Positions 14,647-22,404 are shown, numbered from the stretch's first letter. The stretch: 61,274 nt of DNA from an uncultured Clostridia bacterium (GCA_947625485.1 CANQOP010000013.1:1-61274), one strand, 5' to 3'. The notes: a model not told the origin generated them from the sequence alone. Made by a program: numbers and translations.

Positions 14647-15497
14647 TCACTTTCGTATTTTTTTATTTCGTTGAGGATCTCGATTGTTATGTGCATAAAA
14701 GCACTGTTAATTTTTTTACATTTGTGCAGGTTTTTGTGATAAAAAGGAATCGGTGTACGATTTGTAAATGAACTGTTCACCTCGCTTGAATTAGGTATTT
14801 TGTTATCAAAAACGTGCATATACTGTTTGCACATTTCAGCCACATCATTGCAAGTCGTTTTATTTATGTTATCTACGCAATAAGTGGGAATAAATTTGTT
14901 AAAACAAATACCTAAAATTTTCCCCGGTTCTTTTAGAGTCGTTATTTCTCGTATCAAACTATAGGTTTGAGGTAGTCGCTCAATAGTTACGGTCACTGCA
15001 TCAGCCGCTAATATGAAATAATCTGTTGCGTTGAATACCAGTTTAAAGATATTGTCTTTCTCCGGGGGACAATCAATTATTATGTAATCGTAGTCGTTCA
15101 TCACTTCCTCAAGAACGTGTTTAAACTGACCATCAAGAAAAGGAAAATCATAATACTGGTCATCTATATTGTGCATTAAGTCTGTAGAAGGAATAACATC
15201 TATAATGCAATTTCCATAGCGCCCGTAAGCGTAAATTTTATTTATAATGGCGTCCTTAATGGACACTTTTTGTTTTAAAACATCATAAATTGTGTATTTT
15301 GAGTCAGTGCATTGAAAATAGGCTGATGCTGATATATGAGGGTCAAAATCAATAAATAAAACACGATTCTTATTTTCCTTAGATGGTTTGGTACCGCTAA
15401 GTGTAGACAAGCAAGCAGCAAAATTAACCGAAAACGCAGTCTTTCCGACTCCTCCTTTTTGATAATAACTTGAAATAACGATTGCACGTTTGTCCAT
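14643..15497 (-). CDS. parA: ParA family ATPase
   Basis: Deviant Walker A KGGVGKTAFS near the N-terminus, Walker A' VLFIDFDPH and Walker B DYIIIDCPPEK mark a MinD/ParA ATPase of partition systems. It forms the motor partner of the ParB encoded next. The preferred start is ATG 15497, 9 bases after GGAAA; an ATG three codons upstream is too close to the site. A partition system in an integrating element suggests a stable extrachromosomal phase. Confidence 0.9.
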   Translation of the reverse strand: MDKRAIVISSYYQKGGVGKTAFSVNFAACLSTLSGTKPSKENKNRVLFIDFDPHISASAYFQCTDSKYTIYDVLKQKVSIKDAIINKIYAYGRYGNCIIDVIPSTDLMHNIDDQYYDFPFLDGQFKHVLEEVMNDYDYIIIDCPPEKDNIFKLVFNATDYFILAADAVTVTIERLPQTYSLIREITTLKEPGKILGICFNKFIPTYCVDNINKTTCNDVAEMCKQYMHVFDNKIPNSSEVNSSFTNRTPIPFYHKNLHKCKKINSAFMHITIEILNEIKKYESE

Positions 15498-15525
15498 TTT
15501 TTTCATTTCCTTTCTTTTTTATTTT

Positions 15526-15777
15526 TTAATATGTTAAGGGGTGATTATTTAAACTGGATGGTTTTAATTGATATTTTTTAAAAATATCGCTATCAACTTC
15601 AATTAATCCTTTATTTTCATTTACTTTGCTTTTATACAAATTAGTTATGCATACGTTGTGATCAGGATCGTATAGAGGGTATCTTGATAAATAAAATTTT
15701 CTTGCCTCGCCATAATTACTGGCAACTACATAACAACCCACTTTATTCCTTTGATAGCAATAATAAATGTTATTCAT
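15526..15777 (-). CDS. Small mobile-element protein, MNNIY-type (83 aa)
   Basis: It starts MNNIYYCYQRNKVGCYVVAS and includes a YGEARKFYLSRYP segment; its neighbour 15774-16211 has the same pattern (MNNIYFCY... YIIAKDYNRARYLFQE), so the two are tandem paralogues. The start codon overlaps the stop of that gene (ATGA) after AAGGGGG. The motif with a conserved N-terminal beta strand and an A-R helix is also seen in the Cys-rich proteins of this operon (VVFAENRNKAKSIA). Function unknown. Confidence 0.6.
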   Translation of the reverse strand: MNNIYYCYQRNKVGCYVVASNYGEARKFYLSRYPLYDPDHNVCITNLYKSKVNENKGLIEVDSDIFKKYQLKPSSLNNHPLTY

Positions 15778-16211
15778 ATAAAATCCCCCTTTCTTATTCC
15801 TACATTTTCTTCACCCATATCGTACATACTCATTACTGAAACTATCCGTCCTTTATGTATTAATCTTTGACTTCCGTTTACACTTTTATCTATAGGGCAC
15901 TTAGCAAACATACAAAATCCAATGATGTCGTTAGGACCTTTTCGCATATAAGAGCACTTGCCTTTTTTATAACAAAAAAGTCTTTCCTTTCGATTAATTG
16001 AGATATTGTATTTTTGCCCAGTTTCACTATTGGGTTTTATAATTCCCTCATCTTCCGGTATGTCTTTTTTATAAAGATTCACTATAATGGCTATTTTTTT
16101 ATAATTGCCGTGAATATTCTCTTGGAATAAATAACGAGCTCGGTTATAATCTTTAGCAATTATGTATGTTGAATATTCATTCGATATATAACAAAAATAT
16201 ATATTATTCAT
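15774..16211 (-). CDS. Mobile-element protein, MNNIY-type with Cys-rich C-terminus (145 aa)
   Basis: N-terminal ~65 residues are paralogous to the following 83-aa protein (VNLYKKDIPEDEGIIKPNSE versus NLYKSKVNENKGLIEVDSD). The C-terminal half adds several Cys (LFCYKKGKCSYM, GFCMFAKCPID), possibly a metal site. ATG 16211 follows AGGAG by 9 bases. Not recognised as a known family. Confidence 0.6.
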   Translation of the reverse strand: MNNIYFCYISNEYSTYIIAKDYNRARYLFQENIHGNYKKIAIIVNLYKKDIPEDEGIIKPNSETGQKYNISINRKERLFCYKKGKCSYMRKGPNDIIGFCMFAKCPIDKSVNGSQRLIHKGRIVSVMSMYDMGEENVGIRKGDFI

Positions 16212-16224
16212 AATGTAATTCTCC

Positions 16225-16326
16225 TTAATAGCTATATACTTTATTACTAAGTGCACCGTTAGAATTTTGATTTGCGCTAAGAAGAAATAAATGATAAACA
16301 GAATTAAAGTGTTTTGTTTTTTTCAT
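16225..16326 (-). CDS. Small hypothetical ORF (33 aa)
   Basis: ATG 16326 stands 8 bases after GAGGAA, which is inside the last codons of the LRR gene, and the frame stops at 16225, 13 bases before the next gene's ATG. It neatly fills the gap. The peptide is basic at the N-terminus, then mixed (FNSVYHLFLLSANQNSNG). Function unknown; expression unproven. Confidence 0.4.
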   Translation of the reverse strand: MKKTKHFNSVYHLFLLSANQNSNGALSNKVYSY

Positions 16327-16328
16327 AT

Positions 16329-16904
16329 TTACTGTTCCTCCGTAAATTGGATTTTTTGTTTTTTTGCAAATTCTTGTGCATAACTACCTTTGGGAGCATA
16401 AATAATTAATTCATTACATCCTTTAAAGGCAGAGGGGTGTATTTTTTTTACTGTTTCCGGAATATGAACCTCCCTAAGTTTTTCACAGTTATAAAAAGTT
16501 TCTCTATTAATTTCTTTTAATCCGCGAGGTATTTTAATGCATTCAAGTGAGATACATTCAAAAAATGCTTTAGTCCCTATGTATCTTATTTTTTCATAGA
16601 GCTCAATGTATTTTAAACTATAGCATCCGGAGAAAGCCTCATTTTGAATTACCCTTAATGATTTTGAGGTTTTCACAAACAAGAGCTTTATGCAACCTTT
16701 AAAAGCATAACGACCGATTTCCTCAATATATTTATTAAAACTTACAGCTCCAATTGATTTTTTATCGGCAAAGGTGCCAGCTTTTATGTATTTAATTTTT
16801 TTTCCTTTATATTTATCAGGAATAGAAATATTTGGTTTTTCTTTGTTAGCTGTATAGTACAAAAGAATACAGTCTTTTTCATTTATGGTTGAAAAATAAA
16901 GCAT
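16329..16904 (-). CDS. BspA-type LRR protein, divergent (191 aa)
   Basis: LRR_5 repeats cover residues ~35-170 (SLKYIELYEKIRYIGTKAFF, SLECIKIPRGLKEINRETFY, LREVHIPETVKKIHPSAFKG). The N-terminus differs from the other three LRR proteins here, and a YAPKGSYAQEFAKK end as in many surface BspA proteins is present. There is no signal peptide, so it is predicted cytosolic. A role in protein binding is inferred. Confidence 0.75.
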   Translation of the reverse strand: MLYFSTINEKDCILLYYTANKEKPNISIPDKYKGKKIKYIKAGTFADKKSIGAVSFNKYIEEIGRYAFKGCIKLLFVKTSKSLRVIQNEAFSGCYSLKYIELYEKIRYIGTKAFFECISLECIKIPRGLKEINRETFYNCEKLREVHIPETVKKIHPSAFKGCNELIIYAPKGSYAQEFAKKQKIQFTEEQ

Positions 16905-16919
16905 TTACTGTGCACCTAT

Positions 16920-17411
16920 TTAAAAATTCATTTTTTCCAGTTCTTCACAAAACATATTTATGGCAGCCTTTTTGCGATAAAATAATGTTCTTTTTGAAAT
17001 ATTAAGATTTTTAGCTATTTCATCACAGTTACGGGCTTTTATTATAGACGTTGAGATTTCTTGCATATTTCCTTTTATATCAGGCATATAATAGGCTTTT
17101 AAAACCGTGACATACTTATCTCCACATTTTCTTTTTTCGATGTTATCCAATATAGTTTTAAAACAAGCGATTATACGTTCATTAGTTTCAATTTTTAAAT
17201 CCTCTTTTGACTTATCGTCAAGGTGGCAATTTTTTAACAGAAGTTTTATCGGTGTGCTGTCGTCATTGTACTTTATTCTTTCTTTTTGATTGATTTTTTG
17301 AGAGTTATAAATAACAATAAAATCCATAAGTTTATCGAGCATACACGATACTTGGTCATATAATGGGTGATTTTCTTTGCTGGTTATCGTGGTTCGTTCT
17401 TTAACATTCAT
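16920..17411 (-). CDS. Sigma-70 region 4 / ArpU-like transcription regulator
   Basis: The C-terminal 35 residues form a helix-turn-helix (CDEIAKNLNISKRTLFYRKK) of the kind seen in ArpU/RinA phage late regulators and sigma region 4. The N-terminal ~120 residues are helical and charged. 163 aa is typical. A strong GGGGAG precedes the ATG. Lying near the start of the cargo operon, it could activate it or another promoter of the element. Exact family not certain. Confidence 0.6.
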   Translation of the reverse strand: MNVKERTTITSKENHPLYDQVSCMLDKLMDFIVIYNSQKINQKERIKYNDDSTPIKLLLKNCHLDDKSKEDLKIETNERIIACFKTILDNIEKRKCGDKYVTVLKAYYMPDIKGNMQEISTSIIKARNCDEIAKNLNISKRTLFYRKKAAINMFCEELEKMNF

Positions 17412-17444
17412 AATTACTCCCCTCTCATATATAAGTTTATTTTC

Positions 17445-17600
17445 TCAATCTTTACTAAAAGGATTTTTGAAAATTTCATTGATTTCATTTTCTGAAAAAT
17501 GTTCTTCTTGTAAAATTTTGATGAAATTTTCAAAGGTGTTGCTTTTGCTATTAACAGACTTTACGCGAGATTCATAAAAAAGATTTTTAATTGTATTCAT
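17445..17600 (-). CDS. Small acidic-helical protein (51 aa), first gene of the cargo operon
   Basis: ATG 17600 lies ~10 bases after AGAAGGAAA and the frame stops with TGA at 17445. The sequence looks helical and amphipathic (SNTFENFIKILQEEHFSENE). It is the first minus-strand gene, divergent from the integrase gene, a usual position for an excisionase or small regulator, but it lacks a recognisable helix-turn-helix. Confidence 0.5.
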   Translation of the reverse strand: MNTIKNLFYESRVKSVNSKSNTFENFIKILQEEHFSENEINEIFKNPFSKD

Positions 17601-17724
17601 ATGACATATTTCCTTCTTTCAATTTTGTTACTTTTATTGCTTTATTAGAAAAATAGTATTATTATATAGATTGTGTCGAATATAAAAAAACTAATATAAA
17701 AATTAAGTAGGAGAATATTGCAAA

Positions 17725-18948
17725 ATGACTATTAAATTTTCTTCCGTACTTAAAAAAGTGCGAGAGGAACAGAATGTAAGTATTGGCACAATGAAAAATC
17801 TTGTTTGCGTTAGTAGTAAGGAATACACTATGTATGAAGATGGTACAAAATTTCCTACAATCTTCACTCTAAGTAAATTTGCGAAGTTCCTTAATGTTTC
17901 GCCTTGCTATCTTTTAACAGGTGAAAACAATTTAGACGAAAAAGACTTATATCAACTGCCTTTGAAAAGCACCGATAGTTTTGGCTTGTGGTTTTACAAG
18001 TGGGTCGACTATAAAAAGGACGAAGTAACATACAAACAGATTATGTCGTACCACACTTCTTCTCAACATTTCTTACCTGCTTTTTGTAACTTAGGTTTAG
18101 ATGATGTGTTGTGGGAAGATATTAATAGGCTCTTTAGAGACAACTTGAATTACAAGAAAGAAACTATTAGAAAATGGAAAAACACAATGAAACAAGTCTT
18201 TGAGTACGCGATAGACTGCAAAAAGTTCAATTACAATCCCGTAATTAATGTTAAAGTTCCAAAAAGTGCGAAAGAGTCTACTCCAACAATTCCAATTTCA
18301 AGTGATACTCTAAAAATGATTTTGGAATTCACACATAAGATGCAACCCGCTGCTTTAATAATGTTGCTTGCTGGTCTAAGACGGGGAGAGTTGTTAGCTC
18401 TTACATATGGAGATATACACCTTAAAGAAGGCTATATTTCCGTAAGAAAAGTTGTAGAATATGAGGGAGAGATACCGCTTATTCGCAATAGAGCAAAGAC
18501 TGTATCGGGAATTAGAAATGTTGAAATACCTCTTACGCTAATACATTTCTTTATTGAATATCTGGGGTGTCATAGAGAAATAACGAATGAGAGTTATGTT
18601 ATCTCAGACGAAGAAGGAAATGTTCTAACAAATCGGAAATTTAATAGGTTGTGGCACGAGTATCTTTCTGAACTTAATAAGTGTTACGGAGGATTTACGG
18701 AACTTGAACTAAATAGCGACGAAGTTCCAATCCGTATAGAACAGTTTACAACAAGAAATTTACGAACCACATACTCAACATTGCTGTACGAAAATGGTGT
18801 TGACCCTGTAACGATTAAAGACCAAATGGGTCATAAGAAAATAGATACAACGCTTGAAATTTATACAAAGCCTTCTAAAACCTTTAAACATAAATCTATT
18901 TGTATAAATTTAGACGAATATTTAAAAGAAATAGAAATGTCGTTGTAA
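17725..18948 (+). CDS. Tyrosine recombinase/integrase with fused N-terminal XRE domain
   Basis: Residues 1-68 are an XRE helix-turn-helix (VLKKVREEQNVSIGTMKNLV, TMYEDGTKFPTIFTLSKFAK, FLNVSPCYLLTGE). A core-binding domain follows (~85-175), then the catalytic domain: R219 (LLAGLRRGELLAL), R347, H370 (QMGHKKID) and the nucleophile Y380. Both histidines of the usual H-x-L-R-H box are replaced (R344-N-L-R-T348), which is unusual. It should integrate and excise the element at the tRNA-Val scar 175 bases downstream. The fused DNA-binding domain could let the enzyme regulate its own divergent promoter. Confidence 0.85.
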   Translation: MTIKFSSVLKKVREEQNVSIGTMKNLVCVSSKEYTMYEDGTKFPTIFTLSKFAKFLNVSPCYLLTGENNLDEKDLYQLPLKSTDSFGLWFYKWVDYKKDEVTYKQIMSYHTSSQHFLPAFCNLGLDDVLWEDINRLFRDNLNYKKETIRKWKNTMKQVFEYAIDCKKFNYNPVINVKVPKSAKESTPTIPISSDTLKMILEFTHKMQPAALIMLLAGLRRGELLALTYGDIHLKEGYISVRKVVEYEGEIPLIRNRAKTVSGIRNVEIPLTLIHFFIEYLGCHREITNESYVISDEEGNVLTNRKFNRLWHEYLSELNKCYGGFTELELNSDEVPIRIEQFTTRNLRTTYSTLLYENGVDPVTIKDQMGHKKIDTTLEIYTKPSKTFKHKSICINLDEYLKEIEMSL

Positions 18949-18950
18949 AA

Positions 18951-19003
18951 AATCACCTTTTGCACTTAATAAAATTAACTGCAAAAGGTGATTGTATTTT
19001 TCT
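18951..19003 (+). terminator. Intrinsic terminator of the integrase gene
   Basis: AATCACCTTTTGCA (18951-18964) pairs perfectly with TGCAAAAGGTGATT (18980-18993), followed by GTATTTTTCTT. A second, smaller palindrome GCACTTCATTGAAGTGC plus TTTTT lies at 19086-19107, possibly an accessory site near the attachment site. Confidence 0.8.
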
Positions 19004-19123
19004 TGAAATTTATAAAAGTGTTATCAGTGTTACACGATTATACTGTATCATAAGGAATAAAATTAAATAACTTTTTTCATTTCTGGCACTTCATTGAAGT
19101 GCTTTTTGCCGTAATTTTTAAGT

Positions 19124-19175
19124 CATCTGCCTTACAAGCAGAGGGTCACAGGTTCGAGCCCTGTAGTTCCCACCA
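19124..19175 (+). pseudogene. tRNA-Val(TAC) 3' fragment: attachment-site scar
   Basis: The 3' part of a tRNA-Val is present from the anticodon stem (CTGCCTTACAAGCAG, anticodon TAC) through the T arm (CAGGTTCGAGCCCTG), acceptor strand AGTTCCC, A and CCA. The acceptor 5' strand and D arm are missing; the sequence before is AT-rich DNA after the integrase terminator. This is what an integrated element leaves when it uses the 3' half of a tRNA gene as its target. The complete tRNA should lie at the other end of the element, outside the window. Confidence 0.8.
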
Positions 19176-19217
19176 AAATTAAATATACGTCATATGCTTG
19201 CATATCGACTTATATAT

Positions 19218-19294
19218 GGCCCGGTAGTTCAGTTGGTTAGAACGCTAGCCTGTCACGCTAGAGGTCGTCGGTTCGAACCCGATCCGGGTCGCCA
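19218..19294 (+). tRNA. tRNA-Asp(GTC)
   Basis: Full cloverleaf with acceptor GGCCCGG / CCGGGTC, anticodon GTC in CCTGTCACG, T arm GGTTCGAACCC and encoded CCA. Confidence 0.95.
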
Positions 19295-19300
19295 TAATGT

Positions 19301-19376
19301 GCCTCTGTAGCTCAGTCGGTAGAGCAGGGGACTGAAAATCCCCGTGTCGATGGTTCGATTCCGTCCGGAGGCACCA
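19301..19376 (+). tRNA. tRNA-Phe(GAA)
   Basis: Acceptor GCCTCTG / CGGAGGC, anticodon loop CTGAAAA, T loop GGTTCGATTCC, encoded CCA. Seven bases after tRNA-Asp. Confidence 0.95.
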
Positions 19377-19379
19377 TAT

Positions 19380-19455
19380 GCGGATGTAGCTCATCTGGTA
19401 GAGCGCCACCTTGCCAAGGTGGAGGTAGCGAGTTCGAGCCTCGTCATCCGCTCCA
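19380..19455 (+). tRNA. tRNA-Gly(GCC)
   Basis: Acceptor GCGGATG / CATCCGC, anticodon loop TTGCCAA, T loop AGTTCGAGCCT, encoded CCA. The 95 bases after it (19456-19550) hold nothing I can recognise. Confidence 0.95.
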
Positions 19456-19550
19456 TTAAATGCACTTGAGATTGAGCTACGGAGTAGGTTCTATTTTAAG
19501 TGCATTTCTCAAAATGAATTAAGTTAAATCAAGGATAAATTAAGAAATAA

Positions 19551-19625
19551 GGCGTCATAGCCAAGTGGTAAGGCACAGGTCTGCAAAACCTTGATTCCCC
19601 GGTTCAAATCCGGGTGACGCCTCCA
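19551..19625 (+). tRNA. tRNA-Cys(GCA)
   Basis: Acceptor GGCGTCA / TGACGCC, anticodon loop CTGCAAA, T loop GGTTCAAATCC, encoded CCA. Last gene of the tRNA cluster. Confidence 0.95.
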
Positions 19626-19626
19626 G

Positions 19627-19663
19627 AAAATCCCCCGCAAATTAATGCGGGGGATTTTACTTG
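19627..19663 (+). terminator. Terminator of the tRNA cluster
   Basis: AAAATCCCCCGC (19627-19638) pairs with GCGGGGGATTTT (19647-19658) around an 8-base loop. Confidence 0.85.
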
Positions 19664-19725
19664 TCCTTTAGGGCGTGAAAATAACCTCAGGTTCAACCGT
19701 GGGAAGAAAAAGCTTTAGCAAAAGA

Positions 19726-19787
19726 AAACCTCCAAGTATAATGGTAAGTGTTTGACGACGCATTACCACAAGAATACAAGGAGGTTT
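19726..19787. repeat. Imperfect inverted repeat of unknown origin
   Basis: AAACCTCC-AA-GTAT-AA-TGGTAA on the left is mirrored on the right (AAACCTCC-TT-GTAT-TCTTG-TGGTAAT read on the minus strand), with a short unpaired centre. It may be a mobile-element relic or miniature element; no transposase gene is near. The remaining 19664-19870 stretch holds only the promoter of the next gene. Confidence 0.4.
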
Positions 19788-19803
19788 AATACAACAAAAA
19801 ACA

Positions 19804-19832
19804 TTGAAAAACTAAATTGCATATGATAGAAT
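19804..19832 (+). promoter_or_regulatory. Promoter of the transglutaminase-like gene
   Basis: TTGAAA (19804-19809), 17-base spacer, TAGAAT (19827-19832), 38 bases before the ATG at 19871. Confidence 0.55.
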
Positions 19833-19870
19833 GAAACAATAAATAGAGAACATAAAAGGCGGTGCAAATT

Positions 19871-22006
19871 ATGAAAAAAATATTATGCGTTTTATTATCA
19901 TCAATACTTATACTGTCAGTTGTTCCTTGTATAACGGCAGCGGCAGAATCGGATGAAAACACACCTACAATTCAGACCGAGGACGGTTCTTCTGTTTCTT
20001 CTTCGCCAGACTATACAGAACAAACTGAAACTACTATAGAACAGTCCGCAACTGAAAGCACCGAACAGTCTGTAACGGAAAGCACGGAAGTAAGCACGGA
20101 AACTACAGAGCCGGCTACAGTTCCTTCTACTACCGAAAGTACCGAACCAACTACGGAAAGCGAACAGCCTACAACTGAAAGCACCGAGCCTACTACGGAA
20201 AGTACCGAACCAACAACAGAAAGTACCGAACCAACAACGGAAAGTACCGAACCAACAACAGAACCTAAAACTCAGATTAAACTAAAAAAGAGTTCCGACA
20301 ATATATACGTCGGCGGTACTGTAAAGATTTCCGCTACCGTTAAGAACGGTAAGGGTAAGACCGTATACAAGTCTTTAAACAAGAGTATTGCAAAGGTAAG
20401 CTCCAAAGGCACGGTAACAGGTTTAAAGAAGGGCACGGCTACAATTACCGTTACGAACAACGGTGTATCCGTAAAGTTTAAAGTTACAGTTAAAAATCCT
20501 AAACTTAGCACTAAAAGCGTTACAGTTGTTAAAGGAGAGTCAGTTAAGGTAAAAATCACTGGTAAAGTCTCTTCTATAAAAAATAAGTACAAGTCAACTA
20601 AATACGCTACGATTACGACAAAGAGCAAAAAGGCTAAAACCATATCAGTTAAGGGCAAAAAGGTCACTAAAAACACAACCGTTAAAATCCGAGTAAACGG
20701 AGTATGGCTTAGTCTTAAAGTAAAGGTAATAGCCCACGAAAAGTTGAAATTTTGGATTGAGGCTAAGGTAAAGAAAATTTCTCTTAACTTAGATGAACTG
20801 AAACTGTCCAAAGATATATCTGGTCTGTACTCTATCGAAACTAATTCATACAATTTATACAAAAAGAAAAAGATAACTGAAAAACAGCATATTAAATATT
20901 TGGAAGGTACTGTATTTTCATATTCTCCTAAATACACCTTTAGCAAAAAGGGTATTGTGAAGTTAAATGGTTCCATAATTACACCCGCGAAAGTTGGTAA
21001 AACGAACCTAACAATAAAATACGGAAAAGCGTCATCAACAATCCCTATTGAGGTCACTAAACTCACTGAGCTTACCTACAACGGTAAAAAGAGCAAGGGC
21101 TGTTATTCTTACAAAGAGGTATACAACGTTCTTAAAGATTCCTTCTACAACTACATTATAAAAGGTGAAGAACCTAAGTATTATAGCGCGACGTGTTTCT
21201 TCCGAGTGAAGAGAAGCAGTGATTTAGAAGACAAGATGTATGAGTATGCCGAGAAGGAATTTGATAACGGTCAGAACTTTTTGCATTTTTTAGGTGAATG
21301 GATTCCAGCTCAGTCCTATACCCTAGAAGATGATGAAGGTAATGAGACATATGAGTTTCTTGATTTCGAGGTAAAAAAGAGCGAATTAAAACGATATAAG
21401 AAAATATATGATACAGCTAATCATATATTGAATGATATTCATATATATGATTTCAAATCTAATTACCAAAAATTAATTGTTCTATCTACATGGATTAATG
21501 AAAACTGTGTTTATGATTCTGACTTTTGTGCTACCGGTTCGGGAGTATATATTCCGGAGGAATATATAATTGTCTATCGTACAGGCGTATGTGAGAATTA
21601 TGCAAATGCCACAACATATTTTTGCTACTTGTTAAACATATCTTGCGACTATGTATTTAACCGTGGTATTCACGCTTGGAACATTGTAAAAATAGACAAT
21701 AAATGGTATCACTTAGATATATTATGGAATTTGCTCTTTTTAGGGAACAATGATATTATTAAACATGAATATCACGAAAACTATCAATTTGACAATTTTA
21801 ATGTGACTACAGAGAGCAATAGTCTCAATAATGAAGAAGATAAAAAAACTTATACCACTTTAAACACAAAATTTTATACAACATCAAATGGAATATACAC
21901 ATATGAAATAATTTACACAAAGGAATTTTTTGATAAGGTCTTTGGTTGGAACGGAATAGAAAAAATTGATATAAATATTCTTAACAAAATATATCATTCA
22001 GAATAA
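19871..22006 (+). CDS. Secreted Ig-like (Big_2) protein with C-terminal transglutaminase-like domain
   Basis: Residues 1-26 are a signal peptide (KKILCVLLSSILILSVVPCI, then TAAAE). Next comes a Ser/Thr/Glu linker with tandem ESTEPTT repeats (to ~residue 133), then one or two bacterial Ig-like domains (IYVGGTVKISATVKNGKG; GTVTGLKKGTATITVT). The C-terminal third is a transglutaminase/cysteine-protease-like domain with an apparent triad C574 (TGVCENYANA), H601 (GIHAWNIVKI) and D616 (WYHLDILWN). Such proteins are exported and may crosslink or cleave wall proteins. No sortase signal is visible. ATG 19871 is preferred over a GTG three codons upstream, which overlaps the GGCGGTG binding site. Confidence 0.8.
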   Translation: MKKILCVLLSSILILSVVPCITAAAESDENTPTIQTEDGSSVSSSPDYTEQTETTIEQSATESTEQSVTESTEVSTETTEPATVPSTTESTEPTTESEQPTTESTEPTTESTEPTTESTEPTTESTEPTTEPKTQIKLKKSSDNIYVGGTVKISATVKNGKGKTVYKSLNKSIAKVSSKGTVTGLKKGTATITVTNNGVSVKFKVTVKNPKLSTKSVTVVKGESVKVKITGKVSSIKNKYKSTKYATITTKSKKAKTISVKGKKVTKNTTVKIRVNGVWLSLKVKVIAHEKLKFWIEAKVKKISLNLDELKLSKDISGLYSIETNSYNLYKKKKITEKQHIKYLEGTVFSYSPKYTFSKKGIVKLNGSIITPAKVGKTNLTIKYGKASSTIPIEVTKLTELTYNGKKSKGCYSYKEVYNVLKDSFYNYIIKGEEPKYYSATCFFRVKRSSDLEDKMYEYAEKEFDNGQNFLHFLGEWIPAQSYTLEDDEGNETYEFLDFEVKKSELKRYKKIYDTANHILNDIHIYDFKSNYQKLIVLSTWINENCVYDSDFCATGSGVYIPEEYIIVYRTGVCENYANATTYFCYLLNISCDYVFNRGIHAWNIVKIDNKWYHLDILWNLLFLGNNDIIKHEYHENYQFDNFNVTTESNSLNNEEDKKTYTTLNTKFYTTSNGIYTYEIIYTKEFFDKVFGWNGIEKIDINILNKIYHSE
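20155..20268 (+). repeat. 21-bp tandem repeat encoding ESTEPTT
   Basis: Several near-identical 21-base units (GAAAGTACCGAACCAACAAC plus one base) encode the linker. Synonymous differences between units are few, so copy number is probably variable. Confidence 0.8.
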
Positions 22007-22029
22007 AAAAATAAATAATTAATATTTTT

Positions 22030-22114
22030 AAAGTACGTTTGAAAATTGTTTTTTAAACGTGCTTTTCTTTTACAAAGATTCAACGGTTATGTTCACCTGA
22101 CATAACCGTTTTTA
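22030..22114 (+). terminator. Two consecutive terminator-like hairpins
   Basis: First: AAAGTACGTTT pairs with AAACGTGCTTT (22030-22067) followed by TCTTTT. Second: AACGGTTATG (22082-22091) pairs with CATAACCGTT (22101-22110) followed by TTTT. They separate the secreted-protein gene from the truncated gene at 22148. Confidence 0.7.
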
Positions 22115-22147
22115 TATAGATAAAAATTTTCTTCAGGAGGTAAATCA

Positions 22148-22381
22148 ATGAAAAGATTTGCAAACTTTAAAAAAACATTGGCAATAGTATTGGCGCTATT
22201 AACCTTACTAAGCAGCTTTTCTATTGTCGCGTCGGCAGCGGATTACGAAAAGGTGACCGTAACTCCGTATGACTCGCTCATCAGCGAGAACGAAAGAGAG
22301 GATACAGCAACTCCCGATTTTTCACTACAACATAAAAATGTAAAAATTTTCCATAAATTGTCGAAAATAATTGAATTTTAG
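22148..22381 (+). pseudogene. Truncated secreted protein (signal peptide plus short remnant)
   Basis: A strong AGGAGG precedes an ATG and a clear signal peptide (KKTLAIVLALLTLLSSFSIV, cleaved near ASA-AD). About 30 residues of an acidic mature N-terminus follow (YEKVTVTPYDSLISENERE), then ~20 residues of unlike, lysine-rich sequence and a stop. The sharp change suggests that a longer surface protein was cut off when the CRISPR-cas locus or its leader sequence was joined here. It could instead be a genuine 77-aa secreted peptide. Confidence 0.55.
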
Positions 22382-22404
22382 TCACACATATAGTAATATA
22401 TAAT
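22371..22404 (+). promoter_or_regulatory. Possible cas operon promoter
   Basis: TTGAAT (22371-22376) with TAATAT 17 bases on, overlapped by TATAAT (22399-22404), lies 60-90 bases before cas3. The element is AT-rich, so the match is only moderate. Confidence 0.35.

Larger units (their letters stand above)
1..19175. mobile_element. Right-hand part of an integrated conjugative or related mobile element (left end outside window)
   Basis: A tyrosine integrase gene (17725-18948) lies next to a 3' tRNA-Val fragment that looks like an attachment-site scar. Conjugative-element helicase remnants, ParA/ParB, YopX, Lar, DNA methylases and a group II intron fill the interval to the left edge. Most cargo genes are tightly packed on the minus strand, each with its own Shine-Dalgarno sequence. 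The left attachment site, relaxase and coupling genes are not in the window, so an ICE is the best reading but a phage or phage-plasmid cannot be excluded. Confidence 0.75.

Noticed and set aside
20272..21066. 264-aa minus-strand frame inside the transglutaminase-like gene
   Set aside because: It is the antisense of a lysine/threonine-rich coding region, hydrophobic by mirror effect and without a binding site.
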